DNA from: Parachlamydia acanthamoebae
GTDB lineage: Bacteria > Chlamydiota > Chlamydiia > Chlamydiales > Parachlamydiaceae
Assembly: GCF_000875975.1 (NCBI RefSeq)
Contig: NZ_BAWW01000066.1
Location: 62,001 to 126,000 of the forward strand
Direction: 5' to 3'
DNA length: 64,000 nucleotides
In this document: piece after piece, positions 34,774-44,344 of the stretch
Position numbering within the stretch: position 1 is the first letter of the stretch
Layout of the letters: each line of letters begins with the position of its first letter
Notes under the pieces: model-generated
Told to the model about the DNA's origin: nothing
Seen by the model: only the letters and a program-made list of their open reading frames with translations
Database searches by the model: none
Translations under genes and position numbers: made by a program

Positions 34774-37563
34774 CTAAAGATAAGTTTTAAAAGCATCAAA
34801 AAGGCCTCGAAAAACTTTTGTTTTAAGTGTTTCAATGTTTGAGTGCACTCCATGCATAAGCTCTTCATAACGAATATCTTGAATACCTCTATCTTTCAGG
34901 ACATAATTCAGAAACTCATTAAATATTTTATTCTCATCTTGATTCTCTTTTTCATTCAGCTTCATTGCTTTTATGATTTTTCCGACTAAACATAACCATT
35001 CTCGATGTAAAGATAGCTTTGAGCTTATCATTTTTAGCTCATTTTGTAATCCACAATTATTCGTTTTTATATCAGTTATTTTTCTAACACAGCTTTCGAT
35101 ATTTTCCTTAGATTTAAGCCTTTGGTCTTCGCATGCTTGATACTTTAGATTGATGTCCTGAAGATGTTTGATCCTTCTCTCACAGTATTTTTCCGAAAAA
35201 TTAAATTGATTTATGAGCCAATCGATTCTCAATAATCGATTTAAAGTAAGGGGATGATCCTTTTTTTTAATAAAAAATTCGATCTGTGCATATTGGCTAG
35301 GATCTTTTTGATAAATTTTCTTAGGAAAAGATCCACAAGGCTTGTAGATAATTTGAATTGCCCCATCTTTTTTTTTCTCTATAAACTTCCCTAAGCTTTC
35401 ATCATTATTAGGATGGCAATATTTGATGTCTTGAACAAATTCGCAAGCTTCTTGCTTAAACTCACGCGTTGGTGTTAACCAATATAGAAAAATAGGAGGA
35501 TATATATCCCTATAGCTGGCGTTTTTCCAGAAAATAAGGGTTTCGTCTTTTACGACTTCCTCTCGCTGGTGTTTCAGTATAGCAAGATATTCTCTTGTTT
35601 CTTTTAATCTGTCCATCCATTCATTTGATTCTTTCTTATGTTCATTCATAATGTCCCGTATTTCGAGAATATTATCTTGCACACAAGATTTACTGTTGGA
35701 ATCCTTAATCATGACATTACAATGTATAAGTCTTTCAAGCTTGGATAAATCTAAACAATTTTGTTTGATTTGAAATGTGAGTTGTTCGCGTCTTACAAAA
35801 AGAGAATTGAAGTAGTTCGCAGTATCCCTTAAAATGACTTTAAATTTTTGAAATCCTCCCATAACATAATTTTCCATATTGAGAGGTAAAGGTGGAAATG
35901 AAATTGCGATTAATTTTTTTTCAACTCTTTGTCTTGATATGTCACTTTTCAGATCAAGCACTTCGATATTATCTATCGTTAAAATCATTTTTAAAATGGT
36001 TATTTTTTCATAAATCTCAGGTACTTCTGGATTATCTTCTATAAATCTTTTCTGATCTTCTTGCGCTGCATCATCCTTATTAAATTCCTTAAGTTGTGAA
36101 TAGGAAAATCCACTTTTAATTAATCTTTTTTTCAATATTTTAATTTCATGCTTAATATCCACAATAATTTTTTTTTTACTTTTTTGGTAAGTGTATGCTG
36201 GATCATTTATCACAAATAATATTGAGGATAGAGCTTCAAAACTTGTTGCATCACGCAAAATCCTTCGCAATCGGTCAATTAAATCAAAAAATCCACGAGC
36301 TCTATTATTAAAAACAGCAGAATCAAACATATATACTAACCGGTTTAGAGGATATAATTGACTCGCAAGATAAACAGCCATACTGTTGCAGATTTCAGCT
36401 GAAGGACCTTCTGTGTCAAAAAGCCCCCCAGTATCAATATAACTGCCAAAAACAGCAATTCCTTTGGTCTTCGAATTTTGATGCCCGATTTCAGGAAATT
36501 GATCTGTCTGCTCGGATTCATACATCGCTTTACCATCCTCGCTTTTAAAAATAATTTTCGCTTTGAGTAAATACCCGATGAACGTGCTCTTTCCAACGCC
36601 ACTTTCTCCCACAACTATCACATGTGGTGAACTTATTCTCTTAACTCGGGGAGTCAACACTCTAGAAAAAATTCTTTCTAAGGATTCTAACACCGCTCTC
36701 AAATAGTCCCCTTTTCCTAATTCCAATAGTCGATCCCCACTAAAATTTTTAATTTCTTCCGCCAGTTCTACAAATTTATTAATGCCTACTTCCAATTTTT
36801 TATTTGAAGAATCAGCCTCTTCAGATTTAAAAGGCTTTGAAATACCGTTGTGACTAACCATGCTTTTAATAGCCGAAATAATAGAATGAGTAGCATCTTG
36901 GCAGACAATGCAATCTTTTTTGATGATTTTTGTAATCATTTTTGAACACAGCTGGAGAAGAGAAGGAAATTTAGACTGAACTATACCTGTAAAATGAAGC
37001 GGCTTGGTTCGCAGGGAAAATAATTGAGTATCTTTGTTATCTTCATCAATCAATTTTTTGATGAAATAAATTCTTTTTGATTCTTCGGACGGAGACCTTG
37101 AAGGAAGAGGTAACAGCCGTCGTGGAGGCTGTGATTTAAGATCAGATGAAGATTCACAAGCATTTATATTTCCATCCAAATTATTTTTAGATAGGATTTC
37201 ATCCGATCTTTCATTGTGAATAGTTATAAAAAATTTCAATAAATCATCCGACTTTGAAGCCTTCTGGATGAAACTGTCAGGAGAAATAGCCCTAATGAAG
37301 ATTAAAATAAGTTCTTTTTTATATTTTTCATTTATTTGAGAAGGAGAAGAGACTATTTTCTCTAAAAAAGCACTTAATTCGGAGTATTTTTTCTTTTCTT
37401 GCCTAACTTCTTCAATGCGTCTAAAAATTTGTTCAGCACAATATTTTAATTTACTTTCATAATTGGCAATGCCTTGCCCAAAAAGACTTTGAATACTCAA
37501 AAATTTAGTCAATTTCACATATTCGTTGACAGATGTATGCAAAGAATCTATAGAATTATTCAT
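34774..37563 (-). CDS. Large P-loop GTPase-like protein with coiled coils, copy 2
   Basis: A 929-residue paralogue of the protein at 31895. The P-loop VVGESGVGKSTFIGYLL lies at about residues 315-331, followed by FPEIGHQNSKTKGIAVFGSYIDTGGLFDTEG, the same switch-like series as copy 1, and SSILFVIND. The middle has long coiled coils. The N-terminal 290 residues differ from copy 1: the globular domain there is missing and replaced by a helical, Ser/Pro-containing part. The C-terminal half aligns over the block with FIKKKDHPLTLNRLLRID (against IMKKHHPATQAELKRIE in copy 1). The P-loop of this copy is the more canonical GxxxxGKST. Function unknown; a host-directed or cytoskeletal role is only a guess. 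Confidence 0.75.
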   Translation of the reverse strand: MNNSIDSLHTSVNEYVKLTKFLSIQSLFGQGIANYESKLKYCAEQIFRRIEEVRQEKKKYSELSAFLEKIVSSPSQINEKYKKELILIFIRAISPDSFIQKASKSDDLLKFFITIHNERSDEILSKNNLDGNINACESSSDLKSQPPRRLLPLPSRSPSEESKRIYFIKKLIDEDNKDTQLFSLRTKPLHFTGIVQSKFPSLLQLCSKMITKIIKKDCIVCQDATHSIISAIKSMVSHNGISKPFKSEEADSSNKKLEVGINKFVELAEEIKNFSGDRLLELGKGDYLRAVLESLERIFSRVLTPRVKRISSPHVIVVGESGVGKSTFIGYLLKAKIIFKSEDGKAMYESEQTDQFPEIGHQNSKTKGIAVFGSYIDTGGLFDTEGPSAEICNSMAVYLASQLYPLNRLVYMFDSAVFNNRARGFFDLIDRLRRILRDATSFEALSSILFVINDPAYTYQKSKKKIIVDIKHEIKILKKRLIKSGFSYSQLKEFNKDDAAQEDQKRFIEDNPEVPEIYEKITILKMILTIDNIEVLDLKSDISRQRVEKKLIAISFPPLPLNMENYVMGGFQKFKVILRDTANYFNSLFVRREQLTFQIKQNCLDLSKLERLIHCNVMIKDSNSKSCVQDNILEIRDIMNEHKKESNEWMDRLKETREYLAILKHQREEVVKDETLIFWKNASYRDIYPPIFLYWLTPTREFKQEACEFVQDIKYCHPNNDESLGKFIEKKKDGAIQIIYKPCGSFPKKIYQKDPSQYAQIEFFIKKKDHPLTLNRLLRIDWLINQFNFSEKYCERRIKHLQDINLKYQACEDQRLKSKENIESCVRKITDIKTNNCGLQNELKMISSKLSLHREWLCLVGKIIKAMKLNEKENQDENKIFNEFLNYVLKDRGIQDIRYEELMHGVHSNIETLKTKVFRGLFDAFKTYL

Positions 37564-38302
37564 AAAAAGACATTCCTAGTTTAAATTTTATTAATGACAC
37601 TGGCATTAAAAAGAAAAACCCAACAAAAGTCAAATAATAAATAGAACTTATTAAAAAACTTGCTGAGAACGCATCCAGCTTAAATACTAAGCCCAGAAAT
37701 TCTTAAGAGCATAAAAATGTCATTTACATGACGTTTTTAGCTGGTTTAGCACTACATTCTTTACTTCAATTCCCTTGAGAAATCCCCTTTAAAATCTTAG
37801 TACTTTAATATTAAAACTAGCATTTACAGAGAGCAGAAGCTGCCTCCTATTTTTAGTTCTTGAACAAATACATGCTGGTTATCTTGTGTAATCCAATCAT
37901 TTATCAACTGATTCCAATTGATTTCACTTAGAAAGACACGGACTTAGATCGTTGCAATGTAATTGAAGCATGTATGACTGATGACAACGGCAGGTAATCT
38001 ATCCCAAGATATTGTCAAATTTGTGTTTTTGAACTGAAGCAAGTGTTCCTAAATCAGAAAGCAGATCTTTTTGGATCAGATCGACTGCTTTATCTATCTG
38101 TGGATTTAGGGAATAAGCAGAGGTGTTCCCCTCATAAGTTAATCCGCTTATTTCTGTTAAATCTACACGTTGTAACCCACACACGATATGGCCGCTTGAC
38201 CTTCATCTACGTGATTCTCTGAATGGCTTGAACATATAATTTAATTTCATGCGGAGCTTCGAAGGTTGAAATCAAATAATCAGAAGATGCGCTTTCGATT
38301 GA
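37564..38302. other. Gene-poor region with RHS and effector-family debris
   Basis: This stretch before the RHS gene has no intact gene. The block at 37826-37875 resembles the upstream element of the effector-family genes at 29943 and 15406 and looks like an orphan copy. A 21-base segment at 38061-38081 is the exact reverse complement of the coding segment at 38346-38366 in the RHS gene, and the minus strand around 37999-38184 stays open with a matching LIQKDL peptide. This suggests an inverted gene fragment left by rearrangement. Confidence 0.45.
38009..38033. repeat. Left copy of a 25-bp direct repeat flanking the RHS toxin block
   Basis: GATATTGTCAAATTTGTGTTTTTGA here is nearly repeated as GATATTGTCAAATGTTGTGTTTTGA at 40857-40881, after the immunity gene and the IS630 remnant. 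The pair brackets about 2.85 kb. Confidence 0.5.
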
Positions 38303-39472
38303 GAACAGCTTTATTCCCAAACTTACCGCTATGACCAAGCAGGTAATCTGATCCAAAAAGATCTGCCTTTCAACATTGGTCAAACAACGTATACTTATGA
38401 TTTGCTTCATCGGCACAAGTCGATCCACTCTCCACATTTCAGTGAAACAGGAGTTACATATGATGCTGTTGGGAATCTTCTTACACAAACTTACACCGAT
38501 CCAATTGGTCGTTTGCCTTGTCAATATGCTTATGATGATCTCTATCAGCTCAATTCAGAAAAGAGTTCAGCGAATCACTCTTATCAACACGATTCACTCT
38601 TTAATCGCTTTGTAAAAGATGATCAACGTTTTGACTTCAATTCACTTAATCAGCTTTTAGGAGACAAACTGAGTGCTTATGCCTATGACCCCAATGGGAA
38701 TCTATCCGAGCGCCATGATCAAAAATACACGTATGATGCCTGGGATAGATTGCTTTCTGTTACCATCGGCAATATACGTTTTAACTACACCTATGACGAT
38801 CTAAGTCGGCGCCTTTCTAAAGTTAAATCGCTTTGGGATCCATTAACAGACAATTGGGTGACACAAGATACGCAGTATTTCCTCTATCAAGGAGATAATG
38901 AAGTAGGAGTTTGTGATGCAGAGCAACACTTAATGGAATTTAGACCGCTTGGCCATGGACGTGGTGCTGAAATCGGTGCTGCGGTTGCTTTTGAAATTCA
39001 AGGAAAAGTGTATGTTCCTTTAACTAACTTCACAGTGCATGTTCAAGTTCTTTTAAACTCTAAAGGTGAACCTGTCGATATCTATCGCTACACAGCTTTC
39101 GGAGAAGAAACCATTTTTGATCCATTTGGGGATGTTAAAAAACCGATAACATCTTGGCGTTTTTGTTCCAAACGAACTGATCCAGAAACGGGCCTGATTT
39201 ATTTTGGCAGACGTTACTATGATCCTCAAATAGCTCGTTGGATCACTGCTGATCCCCTTGGTTATGAAGCCGGACCTAATCTATATGCATATGTAAATAA
39301 CAGTCCTTCAACTAGTATTGATTTATTTGGCCTTATAGACATAGATGGCATTTATGATGAAGAAAGCAGGCGCGCAAGAGATGCTGAATTCGATCGTAGA
39401 TTAAAAGGCGTGGTTCATGGAACTGTTGACTTTGCCGTCGAAACTATTCATGGTGTGTACACACATCTCTAA
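38303..39472 (+). CDS. RHS-repeat protein, 5'-truncated, with core hyperconserved region
   Basis: The frame opens after an in-frame TGA at 38300-38302 and has no good start; TTG at 38402 is the first possible one. It encodes several YD repeats (YRYDQAGNLIQKD, VTYDAVGNLLTQTY, YAYDPNGNLSERHDQKYTYDAWDRL) and ends with the RHS core signature (RTDPETGLIYFGRRYYDPQIARW then ITADPLGYEAGPNLYAYVNNS). Intact RHS proteins are well over 1000 residues, so most of the 5' part is missing. After the core, the frame stops at 39472 inside HGVYTHL, while the +1 frame continues as SYIGSDGLDLEE and leads into the toxin tip, so a one-base frameshift near 39465-39475 (in a TCTCT stretch) separates core and toxin. 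It is therefore probably a remnant, or an orphan cassette. Confidence 0.8.
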   Translation, partial: EQLYSQTYRYDQAGNLIQKDLPFNIGQTTYTYDLLHRHKSIHSPHFSETGVTYDAVGNLLTQTYTDPIGRLPCQYAYDDLYQLNSEKSSANHSYQHDSLFNRFVKDDQRFDFNSLNQLLGDKLSAYAYDPNGNLSERHDQKYTYDAWDRLLSVTIGNIRFNYTYDDLSRRLSKVKSLWDPLTDNWVTQDTQYFLYQGDNEVGVCDAEQHLMEFRPLGHGRGAEIGAAVAFEIQGKVYVPLTNFTVHVQVLLNSKGEPVDIYRYTAFGEETIFDPFGDVKKPITSWRFCSKRTDPETGLIYFGRRYYDPQIARWITADPLGYEAGPNLYAYVNNSPSTSIDLFGLIDIDGIYDEESRRARDAEFDRRLKGVVHGTVDFAVETIHGVYTHL

Positions 39473-39576
39473 GCTATATCGGATCAGATGGATTAGATTT
39501 AGAGGAAAGACGAGATGTAATAAATACCATAGGTGCATCTCAGACTAGACATAAGAAAATTATTGATGACAAAATC

Positions 39577-40140
39577 ATGGAGGCTTTCGGCATCGATCCT
39601 CTTGATGAAACATACCAATTTTATCGTGACAATACCAAATTAGGATTGGAGATATGGTCTTTAGCAACTGGGGTTTATGGCGCGTATAAAGGAATTAGAT
39701 TTTTAAATAAAGTATTTAAGATGCCAGCAACAATGATGGAAGTTGGAACTTCATTAACAAAGTCTATGAATGGTCTTAACACTCTAGGAGCTGTAGAAGA
39801 ATTGCATTTGAATCAATTTCATCAAGCAGCTTCGAATTTATCTAAAATAGGAAAAGATAATATCAGAATTTTGCGCGGGTGGGCTAAAAGCAAAGGATGG
39901 CAAAAAGTTACTAATTCACAGGGCGGGCCGGAAATTTGGGGAGAAACTATAAAGGGGGCGTTTGAATGGAAATTAAAAATTAAACCCATATCTAGCTTTC
40001 GAGAGGGATTGCAGTCAGGTAGCAATCTCCCAAGATTTGATGCTCGACTTAGTCGGGGAAATTATATTAATCCATTTACATCAAATATGGGGGCAAGAGA
40101 TATTGGAACCCATATCCCTTTAGAAAATATTTATAGATGA
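39577..40140 (+). CDS. C-terminal toxin domain of the RHS protein (frame-shifted from the core)
   Basis: A 187-residue frame from the first ATG; the open frame itself reaches back to about 39430 (SYIGSDGLDLEERRDVINTIG), directly continuing the RHS core in another frame. Residues 1-80 are a helical linker, and the last 80 (KSKGWQKVTNSQGGPEIWGE, later FDARLSRGNYINPFTSN and GTHIPLENIYR) look like a compact toxin tip. RHS and other polymorphic toxins carry variable C-terminal tips after the core, followed by an immunity gene, and that is the case here. I cannot name the toxin fold. Nine bases separate it from the next gene. Confidence 0.7.
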   Translation: MEAFGIDPLDETYQFYRDNTKLGLEIWSLATGVYGAYKGIRFLNKVFKMPATMMEVGTSLTKSMNGLNTLGAVEELHLNQFHQAASNLSKIGKDNIRILRGWAKSKGWQKVTNSQGGPEIWGETIKGAFEWKLKIKPISSFREGLQSGSNLPRFDARLSRGNYINPFTSNMGARDIGTHIPLENIYR

Positions 40141-40149
40141 GATTGATTT

Positions 40150-40461
40150 ATGAATGAGCGCCTTAATTCACTAATAAAATTATTGCTTGATGATACTGTT
40201 TCTGTCGCCGAAAGAGATGATGCCGCAATGGATTTATTTGAATTTGATGACAATAGAGCTTTAAACGCTTTAATACAAATAGCAAAAAAAAATGAGGAAA
40301 ATCCTGTGGTTTTAAATTCATGTGGAGAATCTATAGCTTCCATCTGGATCAGGCGAAACCAATTTGATAGTGAATGCTATAAAAATTTGAATAAAATTGC
40401 TCAAGCGGGAGTAAAAGGGGTTGTCGAATATTTTAAACCTGAATGGAACGAGTTTTTTTAA
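40150..40461 (+). CDS. Probable immunity protein for the RHS toxin
   Basis: A 103-residue acidic, all-helical protein (DDTVSVAERDDAAMDLFEFDD and ALNALIQIAKKNEENPVV) that resembles HEAT-like immunity proteins found behind polymorphic toxins. It starts nine bases after the toxin tip and ends before IS remnants. Assignment rests on position, size and composition. It appears intact although the RHS gene is broken. Confidence 0.65.
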   Translation: MNERLNSLIKLLLDDTVSVAERDDAAMDLFEFDDNRALNALIQIAKKNEENPVVLNSCGESIASIWIRRNQFDSECYKNLNKIAQAGVKGVVEYFKPEWNEFF

Positions 40462-40572
40462 CTAGGGCGTGTCCAGATGTTAAAGCAAAACTAGTCGGAT
40501 TCCCTAGAGCATCTGTCGCCGCATGTATGACATTTTAAATTTGTGTGTGTGTTTATGTGTATAAATGCATAA

Positions 40573-40848
40573 ATGGTCTATTCACTTGATTTAAGAAAAA
40601 GAGCTTTAAATTACATTGCAAATGATGGGACTCGCTTGGAAGCAAGCAAGATTTTTGGCGTTACTGTTCCGACTTTAGCAAATTGGCTTTCTAGAGCAGC
40701 AAGATTTAGCACCCAAAATGAATGGGTCTAAACCTAGTAAAATTGATAACGAAAAACTTCGGAAATATATCGAAGAGCACCCTGATAGTTATTTAAGAGA
40801 AATAGCTGCAGTATTCAATTCAACATTACAGGCAATATTTTATGCGTG
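40573..40848 (+). pseudogene. IS630-family transposase, N-terminal fragment with frameshift
   Basis: Starts MVYSLDLRKRALNYIANDG and continues with a helix-turn-helix block (EASKIFGVTVPTLANWLSRA). A frameshift in GCAGCAAGAT changes frame; the other frame continues PKMNGSKPSKIDNEKLRKY, then HPDSYLREIAAVFNSTLQAIFYA, the usual IS630/COG3415 linker, and stops. The DDE catalytic part is absent. Confidence 0.75.
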
Positions 40849-40856
40849 AAAGGCGA

Positions 40857-40881
40857 GATATTGTCAAATGTTGTGTTTTGA
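40857..40881. repeat. Right copy of the 25-bp direct repeat
   Basis: Pairs with 38009-38033. It lies right at the broken end of the IS630 remnant and ten bases before the IS256 end, so it may be a junction left by insertion or deletion. Confidence 0.5.
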
Positions 40882-40890
40882 GCATCTAAT

Positions 40891-42058
40891 AGCGCATCCA
40901 ACTTGTTAAAAATTAAGCTGTGTATTTCATGTTAAAGACTTCTTCCCCATCTTTAAACTGCACACCCAAAATCAGTTTGTTAATCAACTCATGACCTCTT
41001 AATTTTCGCCATCGCTTTTGCGCTTCCATTGAAAGCTTGTAAACCATGGCAAGTGTAACTGTTCTGGACCCACAGCCTTTGGTTTGTCGTGTGCGGTGCC
41101 TAATAGTTGCAAATGTTGATTCGATTGGATTCGTTGTTCTTATATGTTGCCACTCATATTTCCCAAGAAACTTCTCAAAAGCTTTTAGTCCATCCGTTTT
41201 TCTTGGAGCCATATAAATTTCGTGAATGATCTCTTTGGCATACTTTTGAACACTTTTTGGCATTTTATCTAAAATATTAGCCGTTTTATGCACCCAACAC
41301 CTTTGCTGCTTTGTTGCTGGAAACTCTTCATTTAAAGCCGCCCAAAAGCCAAGCGCTCCATCTCCAATCGCAAGCTTTGGTCCTTCTTTGAGACCTCAAT
41401 GTTTTAAATTTTGCAAAACTTCTTTCCAAGACAGCTTGCTTTCTCGGTGCCCATCATGGATCATGATAAGTTCTTTATTTCCATTCTCTAAAGCACCTAT
41501 CAGAACCAGAACACAGGGTCGATCTTCTTCTAAACGAATGTTAAAATAAATCCCATCCGCACATATATAAACATACTTTTTTGCGGATAAATCACTTTTG
41601 AGCCAATTTGATATTCTGTTGTCCATGAATCTTTCAATCTAACGATATTTGTGGGTGATAGTCCTTTAGCATTTTCTCCCAAAATTGCCTCCAGAGCTCT
41701 CGGAAAATCCAGGGTGGATATTCCTTTAAGATACAAAGCAGAAATAACCGCATCTATACTTTGTGTCCTTCTCAAATAAGGTGGCAAAATCGCGAATGTT
41801 TTTTTCTGGTAAGTAACCATTTCTTACTGCTGGAGATTGATGGGTAGATTCTTTCGATTGTTTGTAAAGTTCCAGATATTCTTGTACTTCAAATTCAATA
41901 GCTTGCTGTAACAATTTTTGAGCTCCTTTGCGAAGAATTTCTTCGAGAGGATCATTTTGTTCATTTGTTGATGGCATTTTTTCTGAAGAAAAGCGAAAAT
42001 CTTCCATGAGCGCACTCCCATTTAGTTTTTGTAGTAAAAAACATTTTAAGGATGCGCT
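40891..42058 (-). mobile_element. IS256-family insertion sequence, decayed
   Basis: Ends share AGCGCATCC (40891-40899 and, inverted, 42050-42058) with further partial similarity inward, the usual arrangement for IS256 ends. The enclosed transposase is broken (next entry). No clear target duplication was found at the flanks, which fits an old insertion. Confidence 0.65.
40913..42007 (-). pseudogene. IS256 (mutator-type) transposase, two frameshifts and one nonsense codon
   Basis: Begins MEDFRFSSEKMPSTNEQNDP and includes VRNGYLPEK, AVISALYLKGISTLDF, KKYVYICADGIYFNIRLEEDR (catalytic Asp in ADG), GDGALGFWAALNEEFP and TTNPIESTFATIRHRT (catalytic Glu), all IS256 landmarks. The frame changes at an A7 run near 41801 (one A too many), again near 41600 (one A too few), and a CGA-to-TGA type stop interrupts it at 41396-41398, after which the same frame continues. 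The protein cannot be made in one piece. Confidence 0.85.
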
Positions 42059-42067
42059 CTCTTTTTT

Positions 42068-42346
42068 TCACCTCATACACAACTTTTGATCATATCTCCG
42101 GTTGAGGATAGCTTCTGGACATAAAGGTATTACATTCTTTTTGTCAGGATGCACAATCCGCTTTCTGTCGTAATCGAGCAAGGAAGGACATTTCAAGCCG
42201 AAAACTGCAATACCTGACATGAGATGATCTGTGATCGATATCGCTACATTTTTGGTAAATTCGCGAGGATCGGGTATTTTTAAAAATTGCTTGTGAATGA
42301 TAGAGAGTAGGCCTGGTGCGCCTAGATATTTTCTGAATGAGGTCAT
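42068..42346 (-). pseudogene. Transposase N-terminal fragment (DDE type, family uncertain)
   Basis: A 92-residue piece with FLKIPDPREFTKNVAISITDH, LMSGIAVFGLKCPSLLDYDRKR, the N-terminal domain seen in a group of transposases common in Legionella, Coxiella and chlamydial symbionts. The rest is missing. It directly abuts the IS256 end. No intact gene lies in the 186 bases between it and 42533. Confidence 0.6.
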
Positions 42347-42532
42347 GATATCTTAGTCTCTGAGTTAGTAAAAAATTTACCCAAAGTTTACGAAATCAAA
42401 ATTTAATCTGCTTGGAAAAAATGCTCAGCGGGAACTGCTCAATGGGAGTTAGATCTCTTTTAGAAGAGATCTAACTCATTGAATTCATCTATGGAGTTTT
42501 AAAAGATATCGAACTTTCTTATCCCACAAAAA

Positions 42533-44344
42533 TCAAGCATTTTCAATATTTGTTATTTTAATATCGTTAGGAGTGAATATTTTTTGAATTTTTTTAAATC
42601 GACTAGGCGCATTACTAGTCAATTTGAATATCTTCGAAAGATTTTTACTAACCTTATCAGCATCCGGATAGGTTTCCCAAGTATTCGCTGGAATATTTTT
42701 TGATAACCAATTTAGTCGAGCTGAGATTTCGGTACTTAATCTTTTTAATTCATTATGTTCCGATTTAAACTCTCGATAATTATCTAAAAGCAGCTGTTTC
42801 AATTCATTAAATTCTTTTTTAGCGTTCTTCAATTCATCGCTCTTACTTTCAAGAATATCCTCCCATCGTTTACGTGTTGAGCCATCTAAAGTCGGTAAAG
42901 TGGCTTCCCACTCTTTATCAATGAGAGAGACAGCTGACATAGGTAATGCTTTGAACTCATCTAAGGATACTTGACTATCTGCAGGTCTTTTAGAATTAAG
43001 GATATCCAAGCGAAATTGATTAATTTCATCGTCATTTTTATTTTTAGCTTGATCCTGCTGCTCTAAAATTAGGTGATCCCTCGTTTTTTTCAATTGGCCT
43101 AATCGCGATCTCGGTATTTTTTTAGAAGAAGGAGAAAGACTACCGCTATCAATATCTTTTTCATATTTTTCAATTTCAGATTTTAATTTTCGAAGTCTTG
43201 CAGTTCCTCTTGCAGGTAAAAAATTTCCCACCAAATTTTTAATTTTCCCAAGCTTTGATTCACCAGATGAAAAGGACATAAAAAGTTTGCTTTTTTCCCT
43301 AAATTTCTCATAATCAGATTCAATATGATCAGGCCAATAATCCAATAAGTTACGGGGACTAATTCCCGCATTTTTTAATGTTTGTTCAAAAGCTGGAATG
43401 AGCTTTGGATCCGTTGGGGGCACCAGTTTTGCAATTGTTTCGGGAATTTTTACAGCAGGATCTTCTGAATCAAGCCGCAAACGAACATTTGAATACTTTT
43501 CTGCCGCATTTTTAAAGGTTCTTTCTCCAATATTTGCTGTTTTTGGGATCTTTTTTCGAAAATCAATATAAAACTGCTCGCTGTCACCTTCCTTTACACC
43601 AATACCCATTGTTTCAATTTTTCTTGTTTTAAGGGCCTTATGGGTTTCTTCCCACTGCCTTGATTCTTCAAGGTGAACCATTGGAGAAAATAACAGATTT
43701 TTCGTTCTAATAAATGTATCGACTTTCTGTCTAGCCAAAACATATTGAGGATCTTGACTATTTACACTAGCTTTAACTAAATGGCGAAAACTCAGCGCGT
43801 CCATGTATGCCATATACATGGCCCTTCGACGGGCGTCCGTAGTTGTTGAAGCCAAAAGCCCTTTTATTTCTTTCCCATTTCTTAGGGCAGGTCTGGGAGG
43901 AGCAGTAGGCACACTGATATCTGTTCTAAAGGAATAATCAAAGGTTTCTGATGGTTTCCCATCAGTGAAAGAAATTTCGACTTTCATAGGAACACAATAG
44001 GCTGATTCAGAATATTTTTTTTCCTTATCTTTAATTTGCATTTCCCAGGTTTTTATTAAAACACCATCAGGATCATCAGTTGGTCTTTCAAAATGCATCG
44101 AAATTTTGAATTGAGAGGCTGAAGATGCTTGATCTCGACTTAATCCATGGGCTGCTAAAACACGATCGATCTTTTTCATAAGATCGGAAATAGTCGTTAT
44201 AGAAGGAGGGCTATGAGTTGTTGCATCACCTATTAAAGGTTCGCTATCAATGGTGGGAAGAGAATCCCTTGACCCCATAGGCACTTGGCTTATTTGAGGT
44301 GGAATATGGGGTTCTAAACTACCGGATCCAGGCGGCACCATCAT
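42533..44344 (-). CDS. MQCP-family relative, second-module form with coiled-coil tail
   Basis: A 603-residue protein starting at ATG 44344 with GAGGAG upstream; a TTG 15 bases earlier lies before the Shine-Dalgarno and is less likely. The N-terminal 60 residues are Pro/Ser-rich. Residues about 60-210 (MKKIDRVLAAHGLSRDQ, then ISMHFERPTDDPDGVLIKTWE, PMKVEISFTDG, SETFDYSFRTDISVPTAPPRP, YMAYMDALSFRHLVKA) align with the second half of the protein at 44510. The C-terminal 350 residues are charged and largely coiled coil. No known domain is recognised. It is in tandem with 44510. Confidence 0.75.
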   Translation of the reverse strand: MMVPPGSGSLEPHIPPQISQVPMGSRDSLPTIDSEPLIGDATTHSPPSITTISDLMKKIDRVLAAHGLSRDQASSASQFKISMHFERPTDDPDGVLIKTWEMQIKDKEKKYSESAYCVPMKVEISFTDGKPSETFDYSFRTDISVPTAPPRPALRNGKEIKGLLASTTTDARRRAMYMAYMDALSFRHLVKASVNSQDPQYVLARQKVDTFIRTKNLLFSPMVHLEESRQWEETHKALKTRKIETMGIGVKEGDSEQFYIDFRKKIPKTANIGERTFKNAAEKYSNVRLRLDSEDPAVKIPETIAKLVPPTDPKLIPAFEQTLKNAGISPRNLLDYWPDHIESDYEKFREKSKLFMSFSSGESKLGKIKNLVGNFLPARGTARLRKLKSEIEKYEKDIDSGSLSPSSKKIPRSRLGQLKKTRDHLILEQQDQAKNKNDDEINQFRLDILNSKRPADSQVSLDEFKALPMSAVSLIDKEWEATLPTLDGSTRKRWEDILESKSDELKNAKKEFNELKQLLLDNYREFKSEHNELKRLSTEISARLNWLSKNIPANTWETYPDADKVSKNLSKIFKLTSNAPSRFKKIQKIFTPNDIKITNIENA

